Source: Micromonospora sp. C28SCA-DRY-2 (lineage in GTDB: Bacteria > Actinomycetota > Actinomycetes > Mycobacteriales > Micromonosporaceae). From it: a stretch of 64,000 bases of DNA. Shown here piece by piece: positions 24,298-33,286 of the stretch. The stretch is taken from positions 124,001 through 188,000 of the forward strand of contig NZ_JAUMKD010000003.1 in the NCBI RefSeq assembly GCF_030519475.1, read 5' to 3'. A program made the position numbers and the translations under genes. Every line of letters begins with the position of its first letter. Position 1 is the stretch's first letter. Below the pieces are notes generated by a model, which saw nothing but the letters and a program-made list of their open reading frames with translations, was not told the origin of the DNA and ran no database searches.

Positions 24298-26925
24298 CTA
24301 CGGGTAGTTGGTCAGGTAGGACTGCTGGTGGGCCGCGTTCGCGGTCTCGCCGACGTTGTTGATCACCCGGTTGATCGTGCCGACCCCGCCGAGGGAGACG
24401 GTGACCATGTTGGTGAACCGCACGTTCGGGTTGGTCGGCACCTCGAATGCCCGGTCGGCGACCACCGCGGGGTTGACGTTGAAGTAGCAGTAGCTGCCCA
24501 GCCCCCACGCCTGGTGGCTGGTCACCGAGTCGGCCACCTTGTACGCGGCGTAGCCCCGGGTGGCCCCGTTCATCCAGCCGGCCTGGTTCGGCGGGTCGTA
24601 CGGCATCTCGTTCTGGTAGAAGTACGTCCGGCCGCCGTTGCCGTTCCAGACGGTCTGGTACTTCTGGTAGTGCTCGACGAAGAGGCCGTACATGGTGACG
24701 TTGTCGCCGTTGACGGTGAGGCCGGTGTCGGCGGTGTTGACGGTCCACCCGACACCGTCGCCGTGGTCGGCTCGCCACAGCCACATGTGGTCGCCGATCA
24801 CGTTGTCGCTGTTGACGGTCAGCGTGTTGGTGGCCCGGCCGACACCCGGCCCGCCGATCCGGAAGAACACGTCGTGCAGCGAGGTCGGGTTGGCCGCGTG
24901 GCTGGCCGCCGAGCCGGGCGGGCCCACCTCCATCAGAACCGGCGAGGTGACCTGGCCGGCCTCGAACATGATGCCGGCCACCTTCACGCCGTCCACGTCG
25001 GCCACCCGCATCGCCACGGTGCCGTTGTCGGCCTGGATGGTGGCCAGGCCGAGGCCGAGGATCACCGTGTCCGGCCGGTCGACCCGGATCGGCTCGGTGA
25101 CGTGGTGCACGCCCGGGGTGAACAGCAGGTGGCGGCCCTGGGCGAGCGCGGCGTTGATGGTGGCCGCGCTGGTGCCCGGCTGGACGAGGTAGAACTGCGA
25201 CAGCGAGATGGACGAGCCGGCCGGGGTCTTGCCGTACCAGCTGGTGCCGGTGGAGTTGGCGCGCAGCGCCGGCACGAAGACCCGGTACTCGCCGGTGCCG
25301 TCGACGTAGAGGAACGGCTTCTCCCGCACCTGCGGGGTCTGCGGGATGACGGTGTGCGACGGGTTCGGGAAGTGCGGGGCGGGGGCCCCGACGACGCCCT
25401 GGAAGACCATGTTCCACACCGAGCCGGTCCAGCCGTTGCCGAACTCGCTGTTGCGCGAGTACCACTGCTGCTGCGAGCCGGAGACGACCAGGCCGTCGAT
25501 GCGGGTGTCGGCCATCAGCCCGCCGCTGGACCAGCCGTCGCCGCCGTTCCAGAGCTGGATCTGGTTCTGCGCGCCGCGCAGGTGCATCCGGCGGTACGGC
25601 GCGGCCTGGGACACCGCCCACCGCTCCACGGTCACCCCGGCCGGCAGGGTCACCGACAGGTTCTCCGCGGCCCGCCAGAAGTTCTGCGTGGCGTTGCCGC
25701 CCATCCAGAACGCCTCGACCCGTACGTGGCCGTTGAGGTTCACGTCGTCCGGGCTCAGGCCGAGGCCGGCGACCTGGGTGAAGAAGCCGAGGTTGACGTC
25801 GGCGGTGTAGCTGCCGGGCTTGAACAGCACCGCGTACCGCTGCGGGCCGAACTGGTTGGTCTCCTGCTGGGTGAACAGGGTGTTCAGCCGGCTCTGGATG
25901 GTGGCGGTCGGGGTGGACGGGTCGAAGACGAAGGTGTTCGGCCCGAAGTTCGGGTTGCGCGGGTCGGTGGGCGGGATGCCGGGGTCGGTGGTCCCGCCGG
26001 TGGTGTTCACCTGGAACTCCCAGAGCGAGTAGCCGTACCCGGTCGCCCGCGCGGTGCCGTAGACGCGGATGTACCGGCCGCTGCCGGTGACGGTGAGGGT
26101 CTGGACACCGCCGGTGCCGGTGGTGGTGCTGTAGATGGTGGTCCAGGCCGACCCGTCGGCCGACGTCTGGATCTGGAAGGCCCTGCCGTACGCGGCCTCC
26201 CAGTTGAGCACCACCCGGCAGATCGTCTGGGTGCTGCCCAGGTCGACCCGCAGCCACTGCGGGTCGCTGGCGGCGCTGGCCCAGCGGGTCCCGGTGTTGC
26301 CGTCCACGGCGGCCGAGGCGGCCAGGCCGGCGCTCTCCGTGGACGACGCGGTGGCCGGGCGGCCCAGAGCCGCGTTGGCGCTGCCGCAGGTGGGCGTGCC
26401 GCCGCCGGTCTCGCCGTAGACCTGGAACTCCCAGAGCGAGTAGCCGTAGCCGGTGGCGCGCGCGGTGCCGTACATCCGGACGTAGCGGCCGGCGCCGCTG
26501 ACGGTCAGGGTCTGCGTGCCGCCGGTGCCGGCGGTGGTGGTGTGGACGGTGGTCCAGGCGCTGCCGTCGTCGGAGGTCTGGAGCTGGAAGGCCCGGGCGT
26601 AGGCGCCCTCCCAGACCAGGGTGACCTGGCTGATGGTGGCCCGGGTGCCCAGGTCGACCTGGAGCCACTGCGGGTCGCTGAAGGCGCTGGACCAGCGGGT
26701 GCCGGTGTTGCCGTCGACGGCCGCCGCGGCGGGGGTGCCGGCGTTCTCGGTGGAGGAGGCGGTGGCCGGTCGGCCCTGGGAGAGCAGCACCGGCGCCGCC
26801 TGCGCGGGGGGCGTCAGGCCGGTCGGCGCCAGCGCCGCGACCAGCGCGACCACCAGCCCGATGAGGGTACGCCGGTGGGGCCGGCGGCCCGGTGCCGGGC
26901 GTACGGATGTAGCGCGAGATGTCAT
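24298..26925 (-). CDS. Secreted GH55-like beta-1,3-glucanase with two discoidin (F5/8 type C) domains
   Basis: An 875-residue protein; ATG at 26925. The signal peptide ends near A-Q-A at 43. Two near-identical discoidin domains follow at about 47-170 and 181-305, each with RPATASSTE, AAVDGNTGTRW, DPQWLxVDLG and ATGYGYSLWEFQV. Residues 320-875 form a right-handed beta-helix resembling the GH55 exo-beta-1,3-glucanases (NTFVFDPSTPTATIQSRLN, GDGWSSGGLMADTRIDG, REKPFLYVDGTGEYRVFVP, GRTYFYQNEMPYDPPNQ). Homologues are often mislabelled adenylyl cyclase. It should trim beta-1,3-glucan outside the cell to sugars taken up by the neighbouring ABC system. The GH55 assignment is from remembered family patterns. 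Confidence 0.75.
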   Translation of the reverse strand: MTSRATSVRPAPGRRPHRRTLIGLVVALVAALAPTGLTPPAQAAPVLLSQGRPATASSTENAGTPAAAAVDGNTGTRWSSAFSDPQWLQVDLGTRATISQVTLVWEGAYARAFQLQTSDDGSAWTTVHTTTAGTGGTQTLTVSGAGRYVRMYGTARATGYGYSLWEFQVYGETGGGTPTCGSANAALGRPATASSTESAGLAASAAVDGNTGTRWASAASDPQWLRVDLGSTQTICRVVLNWEAAYGRAFQIQTSADGSAWTTIYSTTTGTGGVQTLTVTGSGRYIRVYGTARATGYGYSLWEFQVNTTGGTTDPGIPPTDPRNPNFGPNTFVFDPSTPTATIQSRLNTLFTQQETNQFGPQRYAVLFKPGSYTADVNLGFFTQVAGLGLSPDDVNLNGHVRVEAFWMGGNATQNFWRAAENLSVTLPAGVTVERWAVSQAAPYRRMHLRGAQNQIQLWNGGDGWSSGGLMADTRIDGLVVSGSQQQWYSRNSEFGNGWTGSVWNMVFQGVVGAPAPHFPNPSHTVIPQTPQVREKPFLYVDGTGEYRVFVPALRANSTGTSWYGKTPAGSSISLSQFYLVQPGTSAATINAALAQGRHLLFTPGVHHVTEPIRVDRPDTVILGLGLATIQADNGTVAMRVADVDGVKVAGIMFEAGQVTSPVLMEVGPPGSAASHAANPTSLHDVFFRIGGPGVGRATNTLTVNSDNVIGDHMWLWRADHGDGVGWTVNTADTGLTVNGDNVTMYGLFVEHYQKYQTVWNGNGGRTYFYQNEMPYDPPNQAGWMNGATRGYAAYKVADSVTSHQAWGLGSYCYFNVNPAVVADRAFEVPTNPNVRFTNMVTVSLGGVGTINRVINNVGETANAAHQQSYLTNYP

Positions 26926-27029
26926 GACTTCGCCTGTCGATAGGGGGGTTCGGACGCCGGGCATGACGGGGTGACGGGAGGCCGGCCGCGGTGCGGGAGG
27001 TGGTGCCACCGGGACGGGCACCGCGACTG

Positions 27030-27076
27030 GAGAGCGCTCTCGGGGAAGTGTTACGGCGCGGTTGCGACGCCGTCAA
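27030..27076 (-). promoter_or_regulatory. Promoter of the GH55-like gene with LacI-type operator
   Basis: On the minus strand: -35 TTGACG (27076-27071), 17-bp spacer, -10 TAACAC (27053-27048), then the perfect palindrome GAGAGCGCTCTC (27041-27030) over the expected transcription start. Palindromes centred on AGCGCT are typical operators of actinobacterial LacI-family sugar repressors such as CebR. No lacI-type gene is in the window, so the repressor would be encoded elsewhere. Confidence 0.8.
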
Positions 27077-27086
27077 GACATCGATC

Positions 27087-27101
27087 TATAACGCTGTTAT
27101 A
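27087..27101. promoter_or_regulatory. AT-rich palindrome upstream of the GH55-like promoter
   Basis: TATAAC-GCT-GTTATA, perfect 6-bp arms, in an unusually AT-rich patch (27080-27118) between the ROK gene stop and the -35 box. A binding site for the neighbouring ROK protein or an upstream activator is plausible. Confidence 0.5.
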
Positions 27102-27125
27102 TATCCCGAAGGTTCGATATGCCGG

Positions 27126-28325
27126 TTAGGGCCGCACGCCGCCGGCCGCGAGCAGCCGGGCGATCGGCAGGGTGGCCGCCCCCAGTGCCACCGCGTCGAC
27201 GCCGAGCCGGCACAGCTCGATCGACGCCTGCTCGTACGGCTGGCGCAGCGCCTGCCGGCCGGCGGCCTCCCGCACGGCCGGCAGCAGGTCGCCCAGCGCC
27301 ATCGCGGCCCAGCCGCCCAGCACCACCCGCTCCGGGTTGAACAGGTTGATCAGGTTGGCCACCCCGGCGCCCAGGTAGCCGGCGGTCTCGTCGAGCACCC
27401 GGCGGGCGGTGGCCGACGTGGCGGCCGCGTCGACCAGGGCGCCGAGCTGCGACTCCTCGTCGTCGCCGGGCACCGGCCGGCCGCGCCGCGCCTCCCGGTA
27501 CCGGTCGATGATCGCCTCGGCCCCGACGTACGCCTCCAGGCAGCCCCGCGCGCCGCAGCGGCAGGGCCGGCCCCCGTACACCAGGGTGGTGTGCCCCCAC
27601 TCCCCGGCGCTGCTGGACGCCCCCCGGTAGGTGACCCCGTTGGTCACCACGGCCGCCCCGACGCCGGAGCCGACCAGCGCGAACACCGCGTGCCGGGCGC
27701 CCCGGCCGGCGCCGAACCACATCTCCGCCTGGCCGAGGGTCTTGGCGCCGTTGTCGATGTGCAGGGGCAGGTCGGTGCCGGCGGAGATGAGCCCCTCCAG
27801 CGGCACCCGGTCCCAGCCGAGCGCCTGGGCGTGCACCACCGCCCGCTCCCCCTGCTCGACCACGCCGGAGACCCCGATGCCGACGCCGAGCACGGCGTCG
27901 GTGTCCACGCCGGCGCGGGTGGTGACCGCGTCGATGCCGGCCAGCACGTGCCCGGCGACCAGCGCCGGCTCGGTGCGCGCCGGGTCCAGCGGGTACTCGA
28001 CGCTGGCCAGCAGCGCCATCGCGAAGTCGAACAGCTCGACCCGCACCCGGGTCTCACCGACGTCCACCCCGACCACGAAGGCGAACCGCGGCGCGACCCG
28101 GAGGATCATGCTGGGCCGGCCGCCGTCGGACTCGGCCGCGCCCGCCTCGACGACGAGACCCTCGTCGATCAGGTCGCCCACCACGTTGCTCACCGCCGGC
28201 TGGCTCAGCCCGGTGCTGCGCACCAGGTCCTGGCGGGTCAGCGGACCGTCGAGGAAGAGCTTCGACAGCAGCGCCGACCGGTTCCGCAGCCGGACGCCGC
28301 GATTCGTCGCTCGCGCCAACTCCAC
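27126..28325 (-). CDS. ROK-family transcriptional regulator
   Basis: A 399-residue protein; GTG start at 28325 behind GAGGTGG. The N-terminal winged HTH spans about residues 15-75 (LTRQDLVRSTGLSQPAVSNV). The ROK sugar-sensor domain follows: FVVGVDVGETRVRVELFDFA, the DNGAKTLGQAE segment, GSGVGAAVV, and the zinc site CRCGARGCLEAY at about residues 256-267 with the upstream GEWGHTT histidine. ROK repressors release DNA on binding a sugar or sugar phosphate. It is divergent from the sugar ABC operon and upstream of the GH55-like gene, so both are likely targets. Confidence 0.92.
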   Translation of the reverse strand: MELARATNRGVRLRNRSALLSKLFLDGPLTRQDLVRSTGLSQPAVSNVVGDLIDEGLVVEAGAAESDGGRPSMILRVAPRFAFVVGVDVGETRVRVELFDFAMALLASVEYPLDPARTEPALVAGHVLAGIDAVTTRAGVDTDAVLGVGIGVSGVVEQGERAVVHAQALGWDRVPLEGLISAGTDLPLHIDNGAKTLGQAEMWFGAGRGARHAVFALVGSGVGAAVVTNGVTYRGASSSAGEWGHTTLVYGGRPCRCGARGCLEAYVGAEAIIDRYREARRGRPVPGDDEESQLGALVDAAATSATARRVLDETAGYLGAGVANLINLFNPERVVLGGWAAMALGDLLPAVREAAGRQALRQPYEQASIELCRLGVDAVALGAATLPIARLLAAGGVRP

Positions 28326-28375
28326 ACGCCACCTCGATCCCCCGGGCCGTCCGAGGCGACTGTACGACCCCGTGC

Positions 28376-28420
28376 TTGACGACCCCTGAAGACAACCACT
28401 TTAATGACGACATTCATTAA
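28376..28420 (+). promoter_or_regulatory. ABC operon promoter with ROK-type operator
   Basis: TTGACG (28376-28381), an 18-bp spacer and TTTAAT (28400-28405) form the promoter. The palindrome TTAATGA-CGACAT-TCATTAA (28401-28420) overlaps the -10 box and the start point. Its AT-rich arms resemble ROK operators and its position is right for repression by the divergent ROK regulator. Confidence 0.75.
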
Positions 28421-28556
28421 GGCGTGATGTAACTCTCGCGACACCGTCCGGCGGCCCGCCGCCGGAACCGGCCCCACCCGTCCCGCCGGCCCCTCCGCGA
28501 CCCCCGCTCCACCCGGCGCCGGCGACCCCCATCACTCGCACCGGAAGGGCAGACCC

Positions 28557-29858
28557 GTGTCGAGACGACACCTGGCGATACTCACCGCGGCCGTGCTGGC
28601 CGCCGCCTCGCTGACCGCCTGCGGCGGCTCCGGCGACGACTCCTCCTCGGGCGGCGCGAAGACGCTCACCTACTGGGCCAGCAACCAGGGCGCCAGCCTG
28701 GAGGCCGACAAGCAGATCCTCCAGCCGGAGCTGGCGAAGTTCGAGCAGCAGACCGGCATCAAGGTCAACGTCGAGGTGGTGCCCTGGTCGGACCTGCTCA
28801 ACCGGCTGCTCGCCGCCGCCACCTCCGGCCAGGGCCCGGACGTGGTCAACATCGGCAACACCTGGTCGGCCTCGTTGCAGGCCACCGGCGCGCTGGTGGA
28901 GTTCGACGACGCCACGCTGGCCAAGGTCGGCGGCAAGGACCGGTTCGTCCCGGCCGCGCTGGCCGCCGCCGGCGCCCCCGGCAAGCCGCCCGCGGCGGTG
29001 CCGCTCTACAGCCTCGCCTACGCCCTCTACTACAACAAGAAGGCGTTCGCCGACGCCGGCATCACCAACCCGCCGACCACCTGGGAACAGGTGGCCGAGG
29101 CCGGCCGGAAGCTCACCGGGGGCGGGAAGTGGGGTCTCGCGGTCGAGGGCGCGAACCCGTCGGAGAACGCCCACCACGCCTTCACCTTCAGCCAGCAGTA
29201 CGGCGGCGAGTGGTTCGACCCGGCCGGCAAGCCGACGTTCGACACCCCGCAGAACGTCGCCGCGGTGAAGCGGTACGTCGACCTGATGGCCGTCGACAAG
29301 ATCGTCAACCCGAGCAACGCCGAGTACGCGCAGAACCAGTCGGTCTCCGACTTCGCCAACGGCAAGGCCGCGATGCTGCTCTGGCAGGCCGCGGGATCGA
29401 ACCTGAAGTCGCAGAACATGGCCCCCGACGCGTACGGGATCGCCCCGGTGCCGTTCCTGGCCGCCCCGCCGGCCGGCGGCAAGAAGGTCAACAGCATGGT
29501 CGCCGGAATCAACATGGCGGTGTTCAAGCACACCAAGAACCGGGACGCCGCGCTGGAGTTCGTCAAGTTCATGACCAGCGACGCCGAGCAGGTGACGCTC
29601 AACAAGACGTACGGCTCGCTGCCCCCGGTGAAGACCGTGGCCGGTGACCCGGCGTTCGCCGCGCCGGAGCAGAAGGTGCTCCAGGAGACCCTGGCCAGCA
29701 CGGCCGCGCCGCTGCCGCAGGTGCCCGAGGAGAGCACCTTCGAGACGCTGGTCGGCACCGCCATCAAGGAGCTGTTCGCCGACGCGGCCAGCGGCAAGCC
29801 GGTCACCGAGGACAGCGTCCGGCAGAAGCTGAGCCAGGCCCAGCAGCAGATGCGCTGA
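28557..29858 (+). CDS. Sugar ABC transporter substrate-binding lipoprotein
   Basis: A 433-residue protein; GTG start with GGAAGGG about 9 nt upstream. It has a lipoprotein signal with lipobox L-T-A-C (Cys22), a Ser/Gly-rich tether, then a family 1 solute-binding fold (KTLTYWASNQGASLEADKQI, FEQQTGIKVNVEVVPWSDLL, GPDVVNIGNTW, NGKAAMLLWQAAGSN). It would capture an oligosaccharide outside the membrane for the two permeases downstream. Context (secreted beta-glucanase, GH1 enzyme) suggests a beta-gluco-oligosaccharide. No ATPase gene lies in the operon, as is usual for actinobacterial systems that share MsiK. Confidence 0.9.
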   Translation: MSRRHLAILTAAVLAAASLTACGGSGDDSSSGGAKTLTYWASNQGASLEADKQILQPELAKFEQQTGIKVNVEVVPWSDLLNRLLAAATSGQGPDVVNIGNTWSASLQATGALVEFDDATLAKVGGKDRFVPAALAAAGAPGKPPAAVPLYSLAYALYYNKKAFADAGITNPPTTWEQVAEAGRKLTGGGKWGLAVEGANPSENAHHAFTFSQQYGGEWFDPAGKPTFDTPQNVAAVKRYVDLMAVDKIVNPSNAEYAQNQSVSDFANGKAAMLLWQAAGSNLKSQNMAPDAYGIAPVPFLAAPPAGGKKVNSMVAGINMAVFKHTKNRDAALEFVKFMTSDAEQVTLNKTYGSLPPVKTVAGDPAFAAPEQKVLQETLASTAAPLPQVPEESTFETLVGTAIKELFADAASGKPVTEDSVRQKLSQAQQQMR

Positions 29859-29880
29859 CGACGCGCCGACCCGCCGGACC

Positions 29881-29919
29881 GGTGGCCGTGGGAGGGACGC
29901 CGACCCTCCCACGGCCACC
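29881..29919 (+). terminator. Perfect 16-bp stem-loop between the binding-protein and permease genes
   Basis: GGTGGCCGTGGGAGGG (29881-29896), loop ACGCCGA, CCCTCCCACGGCCACC (29904-29919). It fills the gap between two operon genes and ends just before the permease ribosome binding site. Such stems act as partial terminators or 3' barriers that raise binding-protein mRNA over permease mRNA. Confidence 0.8.
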
Positions 29920-29935
29920 CAGCGAGAGGACCCCG

Positions 29936-30922
29936 ATGGCAACCAGCACCACCCCCCGGGACGTCGCCGCGCCCGGCCGGCCGGCCCGGGGCGGCCGGCC
30001 GGGCCGGAGCCGCCTCCGCCGGCCCCGCCGGTCGCTCCTGCCGTACCTGCTGCTCGCCCCGGCCATCGTGCTGGAGCTGGCGATCCACGTGGTGCCGATG
30101 CTCGTCGGCGCGTGGATGAGCCTGCTGGAGCTGACCCAGTTCCACATCCGGGACTGGTCCACCGCGCCCTTCGTCGGCCTGGAGAACTACCGGGTGGTGC
30201 TCGACTTCGACTCCGCCGCCGGGGCCGAACTGCTGCACTCGTTCTGGGTGACCGTCGCCTACACGGTCGCCTCGGTCGGGCTCTCCTGGGTGCTCGGCAC
30301 CACCGCGGCGGTGCTGCTGCAACGGCCGTTCCGCGGCCGGGGCGTGCTGCGCGCGCTCTTCCTCACCCCGTACGCGCTGCCGGTCTACACCGCCGTGATC
30401 ACCTGGAGCTTCCTGTTCCAGCGGGACACCGGCCTGGTCAACCACGTCCTGGTCGACCAGCTGCACCTGGCCGACGACAAGCCGTTCTGGCTGATCGGCG
30501 GGAACAGCTTCGTCGCGCTGCTGATCGTGTCGGTCTGGCGCTCCTGGCCGTTCGCCTTCCTCTGCATCATGGCCGGCCTGCAGAACATCCCCGGCGACCT
30601 CTACGAGGCCGCCGCCATGGACGGGGCCGGCTTCTGGCGGCGGCTGCGCTCGGTGACCCTGCCCATGCTGCGGCCGGTGAACCTGGTCCTGCTGCTGGTG
30701 CTGTTCCTGTGGACCTTCAACGACTTCAACACCCCGTACGTGCTCTTCGGCGGCTCGGCCCCGGAGCAGGCGGACCTGATCTCGATCCACATCTACCGCA
30801 GCTCCTTCAAGACCTGGGACTTCGGCTCCGGCTCGGCGATGTCGGTGGCGCTGCTGCTGTTCCTGCTCGTGGTCACCGCCGCCTACCTGCTGATCACCAA
30901 CCGCCGGAGGAACGATGCGTGA
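29936..30922 (+). CDS. Sugar ABC transporter permease (MalF type)
   Basis: A 328-residue protein; ATG with GAGAGGA 6 nt upstream. A basic Pro/Arg-rich cytoplasmic N-terminus of about 35 residues precedes six membrane segments (LPYLLLAPAIVLELAIHVVP first, LLLFLLVVTAAYLLI last). The EAA loop that docks on the ATPase is YEAAAMDGAGFWRRLRSVTL near residues 222-242. It pairs with the next permease, whose start overlaps its stop by 8 bp (ATGCGTGA). Confidence 0.92.
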   Translation: MATSTTPRDVAAPGRPARGGRPGRSRLRRPRRSLLPYLLLAPAIVLELAIHVVPMLVGAWMSLLELTQFHIRDWSTAPFVGLENYRVVLDFDSAAGAELLHSFWVTVAYTVASVGLSWVLGTTAAVLLQRPFRGRGVLRALFLTPYALPVYTAVITWSFLFQRDTGLVNHVLVDQLHLADDKPFWLIGGNSFVALLIVSVWRSWPFAFLCIMAGLQNIPGDLYEAAAMDGAGFWRRLRSVTLPMLRPVNLVLLLVLFLWTFNDFNTPYVLFGGSAPEQADLISIHIYRSSFKTWDFGSGSAMSVALLLFLLVVTAAYLLITNRRRNDA

Positions 30923-31754
30923 GACGGCCACCGAGCGCTGGGCCCGCCGGATCGTGCTGACCCTGCTCGCGATCTTCGTCCTGGTGCCGCTGTACGTGAT
31001 GGTCAGCTCGGCGGTCAAGCCGCTGCAGGACGTGCAGAACGCGTTCACCTGGTGGCCGCGGCGCCCCACGTTGCAGGCGTTCGTGGACATGTGGTCGACC
31101 GTCCCGCTCGGCCGCTACCTGGTGAACAGCCTGGTCGTCTCCAGCGTGGCGGCGGTCTTCTCGGTCACCGTGGCGATCTTCGCGGCGTTCGCGGTGAGCC
31201 GCTACCGGTTCCGCGGCCGGGGCCTGTTCTCGGTGACCGTGCTGTCGACCCAGATGTTCCCCGGCATCCTGTTCCTGCTGCCGCTCTTCCTCATCTACGT
31301 CAACCTCGGCAACGCCACCGGCATCCAGCTCTACGCCAGCCGGACCGGCCTGATCATCACGTACCTCACCTTCTCGCTGCCCTTCTCGATCTGGATGCTG
31401 GTCGGCTACTTCGACTCCATCCCGCGCGGGCTGGACGAGGCCGCGCAGGTCGACGGGGCCGGGCCAATGCGCACCCTGTTCCAGGTGGTGCTGCCGGCGG
31501 CGGTGCCCGGCGTGGTCGCGGTGACCGTTTACGCGTTCATGACCGCCTGGGGCGAGGTGCTCTTCGCCTCGGTGATGACCAACGAGGACAGCCGCACCCT
31601 GGCGGTCGGCCTGCAGGGCTACTCCACCCAGTTCAACGTCTACTGGAACCAGATCATGGCGGCGTCGCTGGTGGTCAGCGTCCCGGTCGTGGCCGGCTTC
31701 CTGGCGTTGCAGCGCTACTTCGTCGCCGGCCTGACCGCCGGCGCGGTCAAGTAG
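30915..31754 (+). CDS. Sugar ABC transporter permease (MalG type)
   Basis: A 279-residue protein with six membrane segments (RIVLTLLAIFVLVPLYVMV first) and the EAA loop LDEAAQVDGAGPMRTLFQVV near residues 174-194. Its ATG overlaps the upstream permease stop, with GGAGGAA before it. It completes the importer channel and ends AVK, as MalG-type subunits of this class commonly do. Confidence 0.92.
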   Translation: MRETATERWARRIVLTLLAIFVLVPLYVMVSSAVKPLQDVQNAFTWWPRRPTLQAFVDMWSTVPLGRYLVNSLVVSSVAAVFSVTVAIFAAFAVSRYRFRGRGLFSVTVLSTQMFPGILFLLPLFLIYVNLGNATGIQLYASRTGLIITYLTFSLPFSIWMLVGYFDSIPRGLDEAAQVDGAGPMRTLFQVVLPAAVPGVVAVTVYAFMTAWGEVLFASVMTNEDSRTLAVGLQGYSTQFNVYWNQIMAASLVVSVPVVAGFLALQRYFVAGLTAGAVK

Positions 31755-31790
31755 GACCACGTCCACCGCTGTCCGAAGGAGAACCGAGAA

Positions 31791-33170
31791 GTGCCGGACC
31801 TGTCCAACCTGCCGCCCGACTTCCTCTGGGGCGTCGCCACCTCGGCGTACCAGATCGAGGGCGCCGTCGACACCGACGGTCGGGCACCGTCCATCTGGGA
31901 CACCTTCTGCCGGGTGCCCGGGGCCGTCGACAACGGCGACACCGGGGCCGTCGCCTGCGACCACTACCACCGCTGGCCGGAGGACGTGGGGCTGATGCGG
32001 CGGCTCGGCGTCGACGCGTACCGGTTCTCGGTGGCCTGGCCGCGGGTGCGCCCGGACGGCGTCGGGGCGGTGAACCCGAAGGGGCTGGACTTCTACGACC
32101 GGCTGGTCGACGCGCTGCTGACCGCCGGGATCCGGCCGTTCGTCACCCTCTACCACTGGGACCTGCCGCAGGCGCTCCAGGACCGCGGCGGTTGGCCGGA
32201 GCGCTCCACCGCCGAGGCGTTCGCCGACTACGCGGCCGTGGTGGCCGCCCGGCTCGGCGACCGGGTGGCCGACTGGACCACCGTCAACGAGCCGCTCTGC
32301 GTGTGCTGGATCGGGCACCTGGAGGGGCGGATGGCCCCGGGCGAGCGGGACCTGACCCGGGCCGTCCGCGCCGCGCACCACGTGCTGCTCGGGCACGGCC
32401 TGGCCACCCGGGCGATCCGGGCGAACGCCGCCCGCCCGGCGTCGATCGGGCTGGTGCTCAACCTCAGCCCGATCGAGCCGGCCACCGACCGGCCGGCCGA
32501 CGTCGCGGCGGCCCGGCGGATGGACGGCCACGTCAACCGCTGGTGGCTGGACCCGGTGTACGGCCGCGGCTACCCCGCCGACATGCTCGCCACCTACGGT
32601 CTGGAGCCACCGGTACGCGGCGACGACCTGGCGGTGATCGCCACCCCGACCGACTTCCTCGGCGTGAACTACTACTTCCGGCAGGTGGTGGTCGACGACC
32701 CGGCCGGGCCGCCACCGTACGCCCGGCAGGTGCCGGTGCCCGGCTCGGTGGAGACCGCGATGGGTTGGGAACTGTACCCGGCCGGGCTGGAGCAGTTGCT
32801 GGTCGCGGTGCACGAGGAGTATCGGCCAGCGAAGATCATCGTCACCGAGAGCGGTTCGGCCTGGCCGGACGACGAGGTCACCCCGGACGGCACCGTCGAG
32901 GACAAGGAGCGCACCGACCACCTGGAGCAGCACCTGGCCGCCTGCGCCGGGGCGGTCGGCCGGGGCGTACCGCTCGCCGGCTACTTCGTCTGGTCGCTGC
33001 TGGACAACTTCGAGTGGGCGTACGGCTACGACAAGCGGTTCGGCCTGGTGCACGTGGACTACCCGACCCAGCGGCGGACGGTCAAGGCGAGCGGTCACCG
33101 CTACGCCGAACTGATCCGCGCCCACCAGCGGCGCGCCGGGGCGCAGGCCGTCGCCCCGGTGGCCGGATAG
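31791..33170 (+). CDS. GH1 beta-glucosidase, intracellular
   Basis: A 459-residue protein without a signal peptide; GTG start behind AAGGAGAA. It opens [20 protein letters not shown], the GH1 N-terminal signature. The acid/base Glu is in TVNEP (Glu167) and the nucleophile Glu in VTESG (Glu353), 186 residues apart as usual. The substrate-binding YHWDLPQAL and the aglycone-side [13 protein letters not shown] are present. It would split imported cello-, gentio- or laminari-oligosaccharides to glucose. It is the last gene of the operon and is followed by a strong terminator. Confidence 0.95.
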   Translation: MPDLSNLPPDFLWGVATSAYQIEGAVDTDGRAPSIWDTFCRVPGAVDNGDTGAVACDHYHRWPEDVGLMRRLGVDAYRFSVAWPRVRPDGVGAVNPKGLDFYDRLVDALLTAGIRPFVTLYHWDLPQALQDRGGWPERSTAEAFADYAAVVAARLGDRVADWTTVNEPLCVCWIGHLEGRMAPGERDLTRAVRAAHHVLLGHGLATRAIRANAARPASIGLVLNLSPIEPATDRPADVAAARRMDGHVNRWWLDPVYGRGYPADMLATYGLEPPVRGDDLAVIATPTDFLGVNYYFRQVVVDDPAGPPPYARQVPVPGSVETAMGWELYPAGLEQLLVAVHEEYRPAKIIVTESGSAWPDDEVTPDGTVEDKERTDHLEQHLAACAGAVGRGVPLAGYFVWSLLDNFEWAYGYDKRFGLVHVDYPTQRRTVKASGHRYAELIRAHQRRAGAQAVAPVAG

Positions 33171-33191
33171 CGGGCCGACGGGGCCCGGGAA

Positions 33192-33222
33192 CCCTGGGTG
33201 CCGCACCGGGCGGCACCCAGGG
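33192..33222 (+). terminator. Terminator of the sugar-uptake operon
   Basis: CCCTGGGTGCCG, loop CACCGGG, CGGCACCCAGGG: 12 perfect pairs; GACGGGG and CCCCGTC just outside can extend the stem across a bulge. Confidence 0.85.
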
Positions 33223-33286
33223 CCCCGTCCGGGTGGTCGGTTGGCGCGGGGCACCGCGCCGGCCCGCACGGCGGTAGCCTCCCCTC

